Shown here one piece after another: positions 51,731 through 59,092 of a DNA stretch of 64,000 nucleotides. The notes under the pieces are model-generated. The model ran no database searches, had not been told where the DNA came from, and saw only the letters and a program-made list of their open reading frames with translations. Position 1 is the stretch's first letter, and each line of letters starts with the position of its first letter. The position numbers and the translations under genes are program-made. The stretch is from Endozoicomonas sp. OPT23. GTDB lineage: Bacteria > Pseudomonadota > Gammaproteobacteria > Pseudomonadales > Endozoicomonadaceae. The stretch spans positions 249,410 through 313,409 of the forward strand of contig NZ_PPFD01000001.1 in NCBI RefSeq assembly GCF_009653635.1, given 5' to 3'.

Positions 51731-52657
51731 TTAATCCTCTTTAAACAGACTGCGGAGGTAAAACACGACCAGAGGCATAAGGGTGAACACCCAGAGCACG
51801 CCGATGGTTGAAGCCATACCCAGGTCCCAGTTTTCAAAGGCTTGTTTGAATACTTCTATGGAGAGTACGGTTGTTGACCTGATTGGGCCACCGCCGGTAA
51901 GGGCGTAAATAATGTCGAACTGCTGCAGGTTACCGATCATACCCAGAGCACCGGTGACCAGAAAAACCGGGCCAAGGTGAGGGATTATCAGGCGTCTAAC
52001 GATGGTCAGGTTGCCTGCACCATCAAGGCGGGCTGCCTCGATTTGCTGAAAGTCCATACTTTGCAGACCGGCGAGGAAGAAAGACATAAATAGCGGGATT
52101 GAGATCCAGGTTCGAGTCAGGATAATGGCCATCATGGCTCCAATATCATCTGACAGAAACTGAATAGATTCATCAGTGATACCTGCACCTAAAAGCATGG
52201 CATTCACAACACCGTATTTCCCGTTGAGCATCCAGGCCCAGACAAAGGCACTGACAGTACTGGGAAGAATCCAGGGTAGCAGAGTCATTGTTCTGAATAC
52301 GGCTCTTCCCTGAAAGTCCTGATGCATAAGTAAAGCCCAGGCCAATCCTAATGTCATTGTCAGAACGGTGGTGCCCACTACGAATATAGCAGTGGTCACC
52401 CATGATGCCAGAACATAGGGGTCACTAAGGATAGTGACAAAGTTATCGAAACCGATAAAAATCGGTTCCATGTCGTATATAGTGAATTGAAAGAACGACA
52501 TGGACATAGCATCCACGAAGGGATAGAAGACCATGACCATAAAAGCAGTCATCGCCGGCACCAGTATCAGGTAGGCAAAGCGACGATCTCCTGCTTTTAG
52601 ACTTCGTTCTTTTGTGGGTTTTTTCAAACCCTGGTCTTGAGTAGATACCATATCCAT
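51731..52657 (-). CDS. Carbohydrate ABC transporter permease, MalF type
   Basis: An approximately 308-residue permease with six helices and the EAA loop IEAARLDGAGNLTIVRRLIIPHLGPVF. Other family marks are FTIYDMEPIFIGFDNFVTILSD and TGGGPIRSTTVLSIEVF. I place the start at the ATG at 52657, which has AAGGG nine bases upstream. The open frame runs back to 52729, but that part lies inside repeat copy B and encodes an Arg-rich segment unlike the family. Confidence 0.92.
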   Translation of the reverse strand: MDMVSTQDQGLKKPTKERSLKAGDRRFAYLILVPAMTAFMVMVFYPFVDAMSMSFFQFTIYDMEPIFIGFDNFVTILSDPYVLASWVTTAIFVVGTTVLTMTLGLAWALLMHQDFQGRAVFRTMTLLPWILPSTVSAFVWAWMLNGKYGVVNAMLLGAGITDESIQFLSDDIGAMMAIILTRTWISIPLFMSFFLAGLQSMDFQQIEAARLDGAGNLTIVRRLIIPHLGPVFLVTGALGMIGNLQQFDIIYALTGGGPIRSTTVLSIEVFKQAFENWDLGMASTIGVLWVFTLMPLVVFYLRSLFKED

Positions 52658-52674
52658 GCAGTCAGCCCTTGAAT

Positions 52675-52762
52675 ATTCGGACATATGAATTCGTAAGTTA
52701 CGTGCCCACCGAAGGCGGGCAAGTAACAATCTAATGTTCGATTACGTGTGTTCTCACACTTA
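52675..52762 (+). repeat. Dispersed repeat, copy B
   Basis: An approximately 88-bp copy lying between the permease gene and the binding-protein gene. It begins ATATTCGGACATATGAATTC, has core GTGCCCACC-GAA-GGCGGGCA with flanking GTTAC/GTAAC, and ends TTCGATTACGTGTG...CACACTTAC. The final TTA is the stop codon (reverse complement) of the binding-protein gene, so insertion or retention here fixes the gene end. A hairpin at this place could tune relative expression within the operon. Confidence 0.8.
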
Positions 52763-54028
52763 CTTCATCAAACGCTTCATGCGGGATTCCATATCGGCAG
52801 CTGCTTTTTCAGCATCTTTCTTGCCGAGAATCACAGACTGAACTTCTTCACTGACAACAGCGATGTAGTTTGCGCTGTTCTTGATGGCAGACAGTTCGTT
52901 ACGCTTTGGCAGACCCAGAGAAGCATTCCAGTTAACGATATAGTCATCCTTGCTGATCAGTTCATTGCTTCGAGCTGCCAGAGAGCCAGGAATAGCGCCG
53001 GATTTCTTGAAGTAATCCAGCTGAATGTCAGCATTCATGGTCAGACCTTCAACAAATTTGGCTGCTTTACTGTCCTTGCTGAGCTTGCCGTTAATTTTTG
53101 CTGCATCGGATTTCATCATCACCAGCAAGTGACCCCACTGCATGGCATGGGAAGTCATTCCTTCTTCAGCAACAGGTGTCTGCATTGGCAGAACATACTG
53201 GTCGTAGTCAGCACCTTTACCACTGAAGTCACGAGCAAATCCGCGAGCTACTGGTGCGTCGAAGTAATAAGCTGCAGACTCCTGACCAAACAGACGACGG
53301 GCAGCGCCACGGTCGGTATCGAGGTTGGCCAGCTTTTCATCAATCAGAAGCTTCAGGAAGTTCAGGGTTTCTACGGTTTCTTCAGAGTTGATGGAGAGTT
53401 GATTCTTGTCATCAAAAATCTTGCCTCCGTGCGCCCACAACCAAAGCTGGAAGTCACCGGAGATCAGGTTGTTTGATTTGGTCATCAACGCATAAGGTGT
53501 GCTTTCAGGGTATTGGGATTTAACTTTACGGAGGGAGCTAACGAATTCGTCGATAGTCTTTGGTGCTTTGCCAATGCCACTTTCATCCAGCATTTTCTTG
53601 TTGGCGACCAGGCTGATGGAGCCTGTGTTCCAGGGTAATCCAAGCTGCTTGCCATCTAAACGACCAGCTTCCAGTACTTCGGCAGGTATCTGGCTTTCAA
53701 GGAAGTTTTTACCATAGATGTCGTTAAAGTCGACCAGATTTGGCATCTTGCCCAGTGTTGGCAACCAGCGAGCCTGAAGTTGTGAAACATCAAGAGGCTG
53801 TCGTGTTCTAAGGCGCAGATAAATGTTCTTCTGCATATCGCCCCATGAACTGTCCAGCACATTGACGGGAACCTCGGTTTTATCGATCAAACCTTGAATA
53901 ACCGGCTTATTACTGGGCTCTGCAGTTACCCAGTTAAGGAAGGTTATATCTTTACTGGCGGCCATTGAGCTGCCTGTAAGCGCGACAAGTGCTGATGCCA
54001 GCAGAGTCTTTTTTATTATTTTCTTCAT
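52760..54028 (-). CDS. Sugar-binding periplasmic protein of the CUT1 ABC transporter
   Basis: A 422-residue family-1 solute-binding protein that captures the sugar in the periplasm. The signal peptide is KKTLLASALVALTGSSMAA (cleavage likely after SMA). The mature part shows ITFLNWVTAEPSNKPVIQGLID, LDGKQLGLPWNTGSISLVANKKMLDESGIGKAPKTIDEFVSSLRKV and KSDAAKINGKLSKDSKAAKFVEGL, typical of CUT1 proteins. It is the first gene of the operon and has a long upstream control region with two matching dyads. The C-terminus falls in repeat copy B. Confidence 0.93.
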   Translation of the reverse strand: MKKIIKKTLLASALVALTGSSMAASKDITFLNWVTAEPSNKPVIQGLIDKTEVPVNVLDSSWGDMQKNIYLRLRTRQPLDVSQLQARWLPTLGKMPNLVDFNDIYGKNFLESQIPAEVLEAGRLDGKQLGLPWNTGSISLVANKKMLDESGIGKAPKTIDEFVSSLRKVKSQYPESTPYALMTKSNNLISGDFQLWLWAHGGKIFDDKNQLSINSEETVETLNFLKLLIDEKLANLDTDRGAARRLFGQESAAYYFDAPVARGFARDFSGKGADYDQYVLPMQTPVAEEGMTSHAMQWGHLLVMMKSDAAKINGKLSKDSKAAKFVEGLTMNADIQLDYFKKSGAIPGSLAARSNELISKDDYIVNWNASLGLPKRNELSAIKNSANYIAVVSEEVQSVILGKKDAEKAAADMESRMKRLMK

Positions 54029-54212
54029 TGTTCCCTCACTTCCAGAAGTACTGATTCACGGATTCAAAATAAGAATCGATGGCTCTTATGGTGTGTCGCA
54101 ACACAACTTGCTTAGCATGGTCGTGCATTAACACGGTTCATTCAAACCCTGAATCTGATCCTGAGTACTTCATCAAGGCTTGAGTCTGTTACAGGTTAAT
54201 CAAGACACCGAA

Positions 54213-54232
54213 TGTATCTATAATAGATATAC
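54213..54232. promoter_or_regulatory. Putative IclR-type operator, site 1
   Basis: TGTATCTA-TAA-TAGATATAC: dyad TATCTA/TAGATA with 3-bp centre, about 185 bp before the binding-protein start. It shares TGTATCTATAnTAGA with site 2. Confidence 0.55.
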
Positions 54233-54475
54233 TGCATGAGTAAAAAACATCTGGCAAGGCACTTGGCGCTCTTAAAAACTGCTTAAAAATGAGTTTTAAA
54301 TATCTTATTTTTTCCATCAAGGCTTACTCTGCCAAGGGTTCTAGACGTTTTTTGTGCCTGTTTTTTAGGGTTTTATTGATTTTTTGTGCATCAAAAACAT
54401 GACCCTTATCAATTTTATTCAACTTCGATTGGGTTTGTGCTGATTTGATAAAAGTCTTCTGATAAGGTTTATTTG

Positions 54476-54494
54476 TATCTATAGTAGACACAAA
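54476..54494. promoter_or_regulatory. Putative IclR-type operator, site 2
   Basis: TGTATCTA-TAG-TAGACACA: an 8+3+8 dyad with one mismatched pair. It is nearly identical in its left half to site 1, 243 bp away. Both lie between the regulator gene and the transporter operon. Confidence 0.55.
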
Positions 54495-54550
54495 AAGAAA
54501 ATAAGGATAATTTAGATTTAGAAGAGCCTGGGTTTATGGCAGGTGAGCTT

Positions 54551-54585
54551 CTCTACAGGTTCCAATGAAACAGAACCTGATAGAG
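54551..54585 (-). terminator. Hairpin after the iclR-type gene
   Basis: CTCTACAGGTTC and GAACCTGATAGAG form a 7-bp CAGGTTC/GAACCTG stem extended by CTCT/AGAG. It lies 26 bases past the regulator's stop codon. There is no strong U-tract. Confidence 0.55.
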
Positions 54586-54610
54586 AGGGTAAGAAGTTGG
54601 TAAGTGACGT

Positions 54611-55303
54611 TTAGTTAGAGATTCTGGCAGACAGGGATTGAAGGTGGTGAATGTGCTGTTCCAGATCTTTATCGGACTGATTATAGAGACGGGAAAAAGC
54701 GAGACCAGCCTGTGCTGGCTTAAACACAGGCACCGCGATGCTGTATTCACCACTGTCAGCATCACGACGAACAGCAAAGCCCTCCCGGCGAATCTGTTCC
54801 AGTTTTGGTGTCATGGCTTTGAACCGTTCGACTCCCAGTCGCTGTTCAACAATCTCGTCATCTTCCTCTGCCATCAGAACCTGTCCGATGCTTGAGTGAC
54901 AGGCGTCGTAAAGAGGAAAAGAGCCAATGCCGCTGGTTAATGAGGAATTTGGAAGACCATGAAACAGATAACTGACCTTGTCTTGCCAGAGCACACCAAG
55001 CGCCACGATAAACGGCAACGGCATTATTTCATCAATAACAGGCAGAGCATTTCTGAACAGATCAGAGCCTCTGATGGCCTGAGAGGCCAGAGCATGAATC
55101 CCAGGACCCGGCATATAGGCACGCTGATCGTTCTGGACAGCCAGGCCAATGCTTTTGAGTGTTCTCAAAAGCCGGTTAACACGGGTGGGATCCAACCCCA
55201 ATTGTCTGGCTAGCTCTCGTCCACGGACGGGCTGGTCAGCAGCCGCAAGGCTCTGAAGACAGGTGATGCCATCAATCAAACTCTGATTTGGCTGGGAAGA
55301 CAT
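54611..55303 (-). CDS. IclR-family transcriptional regulator
   Basis: A 230-residue regulator with an N-terminal winged helix (SLIDGITCLQSLAAADQPVRGRELARQLGLDPTRVNRLLRTLKSIGLA) and an IclR effector domain (LPFIVALGVLWQDKVSYLFHGLP, YDACHSSIGQVLMAE, IRREGFAVRRDADSGEYSIAVPVF). I use the ATG at 55303 (MSSQPNQS); the frame extends nine codons upstream without a ribosome site. It probably senses a glycan breakdown product and controls the ABC operon on one side and the oxidoreductase/porin/GH31 genes on the other. The two dyads at 54213 and 54476 are candidate targets. Confidence 0.9.
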   Translation of the reverse strand: MSSQPNQSLIDGITCLQSLAAADQPVRGRELARQLGLDPTRVNRLLRTLKSIGLAVQNDQRAYMPGPGIHALASQAIRGSDLFRNALPVIDEIMPLPFIVALGVLWQDKVSYLFHGLPNSSLTSGIGSFPLYDACHSSIGQVLMAEEDDEIVEQRLGVERFKAMTPKLEQIRREGFAVRRDADSGEYSIAVPVFKPAQAGLAFSRLYNQSDKDLEQHIHHLQSLSARISN

Positions 55304-55353
55304 AAAGAACCCACAAACAGTTAAGAACACAACGAGTCAGTAGATTATCAGCA

Positions 55354-57633
55354 ATGAGTCAACTTAGAAAAGAATTCAACCAGGGTCCACGCACACTCAG
55401 ACAGCAGTTCGTCTCAGTGGATTTTGTCGTCGTGGGTGGTGGCCTTGCTGGTGTATGTGCAGCAATTGCCGCTGCAAGAAAAGGTCTGGACGTTGTGCTG
55501 GTTCAGGATCGACCGGTTCTGGGCGGCAACGCTTCCAGTGAAATCAGGCTTTGGGCTCTGGGCGCAACGTCGCACATGGGCAATAACAACCGCTGGGCGA
55601 GAGAAAGCGGCATTATTGGAGAGATCCTCGAAGAAAATCTGTTTCGTAACCGTGAAGGCAATCCAGTCATATTTGATTTGCTGCTTTTAGAACTCGTACG
55701 TCGCGAGACCAATATACAGCTGTTATTAAATACCGCAGTGCTGGATGCAGAAACAATTGGTGACTCTATTAAAGGTGTTAAAGCGTTTAATAGTCAGAAT
55801 TCGACGTTGTATGACATTCGTTCGAACCTCTTCTGTGATGCCACAGGTGATGGTGTGCTGGGTTATCTATCCGGTGCAGATTACCGGGTCGGTGCAGAAG
55901 ATAAAAACGAATTTGACGAGAAATTCGCTCCCGATGAAGAGTACGGCCAGTTGATGGGCCACTCTATCTATTTCTATACCCGTGACACCGGTAAGCCTGT
56001 TGACTTTGTTCCTCCTGCTTTTGCGCTCGAGGACATCACCGAGATTCCCCGCTATAAACGCTTTAATGCCAAAGAAGATGGCTGCAATCTGTGGTGGATT
56101 GAATACGGTGGACGGCTGGATACGGTTCATGACACTGAAGAAATAAAGTGGGAACTCTGGAAGGTTGTTCACGGCGTCTGGAATCACATCAAAAACTCCG
56201 GTGAATTCCCTGAGTCTGAAAACATGACTCTGGAATGGGTGGGACATATTCCGGGTAAGCGTGAAAGCCGCCGTTTTGAAGGTGATTACATGCTTAACCA
56301 GTCAGATGTCGTTGAACAGAAGAGCCATTATGATGCCGTTTCTTTTGGTGGCTGGTCGATTGATCTGCACCCAGCTGACGGTGTCTACAGTGATGATAAT
56401 GGCTGTCATCAATGGCACAGCAAGGGTGTGTACCAGATTCCTTTCCGCACTATGTACAGCCGTAATGTCAGTAACCTGTTAATGACGGGTCGCCTAATTT
56501 CTGCATCACACGTTGCCTTCGCCAGTACTCGAGTAATGCTCACCTGTGCTGCCAATGGTCAGGTTGCAGGAACGGCTGCAGCGGTTTGTAAAAAATATGA
56601 TCTGACGCCACGGGAGTTGGCTCAGGAGAATCATGTCAGCTGTTTGCAGCAGAAGCTGTTGAGAAGCGGGCACTTTATTCCGGGCATTCCACAGGCGGGT
56701 GATTGTGATTTGGCGCTGGCTGCAGATATGACAGTCAGCAGCACGCTTGAACTGCAGTCGTTGAAGCCGGACGCTACATGGCAGAATCTGTCCGACCGTC
56801 GCGCCATGATGATCCCCGTGCCTGCTGGCAGTCTTCCTGCCTTTTCAATGTTGTTCAACGCTCTTGAAGACACATCTCTGGAAGTGTCATTGCGTCGCAG
56901 TGATAAATTATTCAATCACACACCTGAAGTTGTCCTGGATACAAAGACTCTTGAGCTAAAGAAAGGTGAGCAAGAAAGTGTTGTTGAATTCTCAGCTGAC
57001 TGGACTGACAGCACTTACGCTTTCATCTGCCTGGAAGCGAACAACAAGGTTGATGTGGCACTGAGCAGTGAGCGACTGACGGGCATTCTCAGCCTGGCTC
57101 AGAAAGGCAATACGAAAGTGGCACTGGGCAGCAGGCAAGAACCTTCAGACGACATTGGCTTTGATGCCTTTGACTTCTGGTTGCCTGAACGTCGCCCTGA
57201 AGGAAAGAGTTTTGCTGTCGACTTTTCAAAGCCTCTGGCTATCTACCAGAAAGGTTTCATGAAGAACGGCATCCAGAGACCTGTTAAGAAAACCAATGCC
57301 TGGCTGCCAGCAAGAGATGATGCAAAACCGACGGTAACGCTTGAGTGGGCTGAGCCCGTAACAATCAATCAGATCTGTATCCATCTGGATAATGACTTTG
57401 ATCATCCAATGGAAACGGTTCAATGGGGGCATACAGAAAGAGTCACTCCTTTCTGCGTGAGATCGTTTCGAATTCTAGATGCACGAGGTAAGACGTTAAT
57501 AGAAAAAACTGACAATCACCTAAGTTTCAACAAACTACCACTGCCCAACGCAGTAACAACACGCAAGCTGGTTTTTGAATTCGACAGGGATGAGGTCGAC
57601 CACCCGGCTGTATTCGGAATCAGTTGCTACTGA
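55354..57633 (+). CDS. FAD-dependent oxidoreductase of the FAD_oxidored (PF12831-like) family
   Basis: A 759-residue two-part protein. The N-terminal FAD-binding fold has VDFVVVGGGLAGVCAAIAAARKG (residues 22-44; GxGxxG-type, with GGGLAG) and VLVQDRPVLGGNASSEIRLW. A C-terminal region (about 520-759) is beta-rich and ends in a discoidin-like segment (WAEPVTINQICIHLDNDFDHP). No signal peptide is seen, so it is cytoplasmic. Such proteins are common in polysaccharide-use loci, but the substrate is unestablished; a sugar or glycoside oxidation is inferred. It is divergent from the iclR-type gene with 50 bp between. It is followed 83 bp later by the porin. Confidence 0.78.
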   Translation: MSQLRKEFNQGPRTLRQQFVSVDFVVVGGGLAGVCAAIAAARKGLDVVLVQDRPVLGGNASSEIRLWALGATSHMGNNNRWARESGIIGEILEENLFRNREGNPVIFDLLLLELVRRETNIQLLLNTAVLDAETIGDSIKGVKAFNSQNSTLYDIRSNLFCDATGDGVLGYLSGADYRVGAEDKNEFDEKFAPDEEYGQLMGHSIYFYTRDTGKPVDFVPPAFALEDITEIPRYKRFNAKEDGCNLWWIEYGGRLDTVHDTEEIKWELWKVVHGVWNHIKNSGEFPESENMTLEWVGHIPGKRESRRFEGDYMLNQSDVVEQKSHYDAVSFGGWSIDLHPADGVYSDDNGCHQWHSKGVYQIPFRTMYSRNVSNLLMTGRLISASHVAFASTRVMLTCAANGQVAGTAAAVCKKYDLTPRELAQENHVSCLQQKLLRSGHFIPGIPQAGDCDLALAADMTVSSTLELQSLKPDATWQNLSDRRAMMIPVPAGSLPAFSMLFNALEDTSLEVSLRRSDKLFNHTPEVVLDTKTLELKKGEQESVVEFSADWTDSTYAFICLEANNKVDVALSSERLTGILSLAQKGNTKVALGSRQEPSDDIGFDAFDFWLPERRPEGKSFAVDFSKPLAIYQKGFMKNGIQRPVKKTNAWLPARDDAKPTVTLEWAEPVTINQICIHLDNDFDHPMETVQWGHTERVTPFCVRSFRILDARGKTLIEKTDNHLSFNKLPLPNAVTTRKLVFEFDRDEVDHPAVFGISCY

Positions 57634-57716
57634 TCAATTCATTTGAAGAACACGGCAAAAGTCTGACTTTTAACCGAAGGGATACTTTTGCCTTAGAAAA
57701 ATATTTGGGGAACAAA

Positions 57717-58724
57717 ATGAAAAAGAATATTCTCGCAATCGCCATAGTGGCTGCTACCTCTGCTGGTACAGCTCAAGCTGGTTATGAACTGTTTAATGAT
57801 GGAGAACAAACTGTTTCTCTGGGTGGCCGTATTCAGCCGATGACCATTCATGAGAATGGCAACAGCTATGATATGCATCGTGCTCGTCTTGATTTGAAAA
57901 TTAACCGTACTATCTCTGAAACCATGACTGGCTTTGCCCGTTGGGAAAGCCAGTGGCGTCAAAACACTGGGCAATCAAACATTAAAGTTTATGCCGGTGT
58001 TAAGTCGGGTGACCATGCTATCCAATGGGGTCGTACCGGTGGTTCCCAAGGGCTGGTGACCAATATGACCGATATCACCAGCTGGTTTGGTGGCGCTGCA
58101 ACCAACAAGTTGAACGTTGGTAATGAGATGGATGGTGTTATCCATTACACAGGTAGCTTTGGAAGTTTGGAAATTCAAGCTGATGTAGCTACTGCAAAAA
58201 CTGATACTGAAACGCGTAAGAACGGTAATATCTGGAGCGACACTCTAGTAAAGGATACCGTAAATGCGACAACGACAACGTCAGGATACTCCGTAGGTGC
58301 GAAGTATAAAACTGATATGGGAGTTGCATTTGGTTTGACAGCAGGTCAGGAAGAGTATGAAAAAACCTTAGCCAATCAGGAAACAGAGGATACTAAAGCG
58401 ACCAACTATGTGGCCGCCGTCAGCTATTCTGCTGGCCCAGCTTATGTAGCTGCTTCCTATGTAACAGGTACACGGGCAGAAAAAGATCGCAGCGGTTTCG
58501 AACTGGCTTCATCTTACAAAACAGGTGATTTCAAATTCTACGGTCTGTATCAGGATCGCAAAGACGAAAATGCTCAAGGTAAGAAAGAGCAGGCAGTTAA
58601 AGCTTACGTTGCAGGTGCTCGCTATTACTTCGCACCAAGCCTCTGGGCTGATGTGATCTACAACTTCGACAAGATCGAAGGAAATAAAGATCAGGTATTC
58701 CTGGATCTGCGTTATAACTTTTAA
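57717..58724 (+). CDS. Outer-membrane porin, probably glycan-uptake
   Basis: A 335-residue beta-barrel porin. The signal peptide is KKNILAIAIVAATSAGTAQA (residues 2-21), followed by GYELFNDGEQTVSLGGRIQPM, alternating amphipathic strands throughout, and a C-terminal LRYNF ending in Phe as needed for barrel assembly. The ATG at 57717 with GGGGAA upstream was chosen; the frame from 57624 is not a proper signal peptide. It lies between the FAD oxidoreductase and the GH31 genes and would let oligosaccharides reach the periplasmic binding protein. Confidence 0.88.
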   Translation: MKKNILAIAIVAATSAGTAQAGYELFNDGEQTVSLGGRIQPMTIHENGNSYDMHRARLDLKINRTISETMTGFARWESQWRQNTGQSNIKVYAGVKSGDHAIQWGRTGGSQGLVTNMTDITSWFGGAATNKLNVGNEMDGVIHYTGSFGSLEIQADVATAKTDTETRKNGNIWSDTLVKDTVNATTTTSGYSVGAKYKTDMGVAFGLTAGQEEYEKTLANQETEDTKATNYVAAVSYSAGPAYVAASYVTGTRAEKDRSGFELASSYKTGDFKFYGLYQDRKDENAQGKKEQAVKAYVAGARYYFAPSLWADVIYNFDKIEGNKDQVFLDLRYNF

Positions 58725-58836
58725 GAGTGGGAAAGTGTTAAGGACTGTGTCTTTTTAGCAATGCTTTTCCAGGGCCGCAAAAAAGTCACGAGAACACTCC
58801 CCACCCGAGTTAGAGCTTATACAGAAAAAGCTTGAA

Positions 58837-58868
58837 AAAGTCAGCCAGACTTTAGTCTGGCTGACTTT
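58837..58868 (+). terminator. Terminator after the porin gene
   Basis: A perfect 14-bp stem AAAGTCAGCCAGAC-TTTA-GTCTGGCTGACTTT with TTT at its end, 112 bases past the porin stop codon. Confidence 0.85.
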
Positions 58869-59023
58869 CAGTGAATGAAATAAAGAGGTCGATTGCGTAA
58901 GGACAACTGGCAATCAGAAGAACGGACAAAGACGTATAAAGGACATCAACAACGGATACTGTTGAGAGAAAGAACATTCAAATACAGCGCTTTTTGTATT
59001 GCTTTAAACCGAAGGAGTTTTTA

Positions 59024-59071
59024 ATGATCGCTTTAGCCTGCGGCACCGGGCTGGTCGTTAAGAACGAATAA
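59024..59071 (+). CDS. Possible 15-residue leader peptide upstream of GH31
   Basis: The ATG at 59024 has the best ribosome site of the area (GAAGGAG seven bases upstream). It encodes MIALACGTGLVVKNE and a TAA at 59069-59071. The GH31 ATG follows 21 bases later with only a weak AGG site. A translation-coupling or attenuation role is inferred. No strong hairpin was found between the two. Confidence 0.4.
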   Translation: MIALACGTGLVVKNE

Positions 59072-59092
59072 CAAAAAAACAAACAGGTTTGC

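Larger units (their letters stand above)
54029..54610. promoter_or_regulatory. Control region of the sugar transporter operon
   Basis: A 582-bp A+T-rich spacer without a supported gene. It carries two related dyads (54213-54232 and 54476-54494) and, at the right end, a hairpin that closes the iclR-type gene. Exact -35/-10 hexamers could not be chosen safely. Confidence 0.6.
58725..59092. other. Spacer between porin and GH31 genes
   Basis: A 368-bp region with the porin terminator at 58837-58868 and the leader ORF at 59024-59071. No further gene is supported. A promoter for the leader/GH31 unit must lie between them; I could not fix its hexamers. Confidence 0.5.

Noticed and set aside
51686-52729. 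Full-length permease start at 52729
   Set aside because: The extra N-terminal codons fall inside repeat copy B and encode an Arg-rich segment; the ATG at 52657 has the better ribosome site.
54262-54280. Sigma-54 promoter (TGGCA...TTGG) in the transporter control region
   Set aside because: The -12 part reads TTGG, not TTGC; the orientation is wrong for the transporter operon, and no enhancer-binding regulator is nearby.
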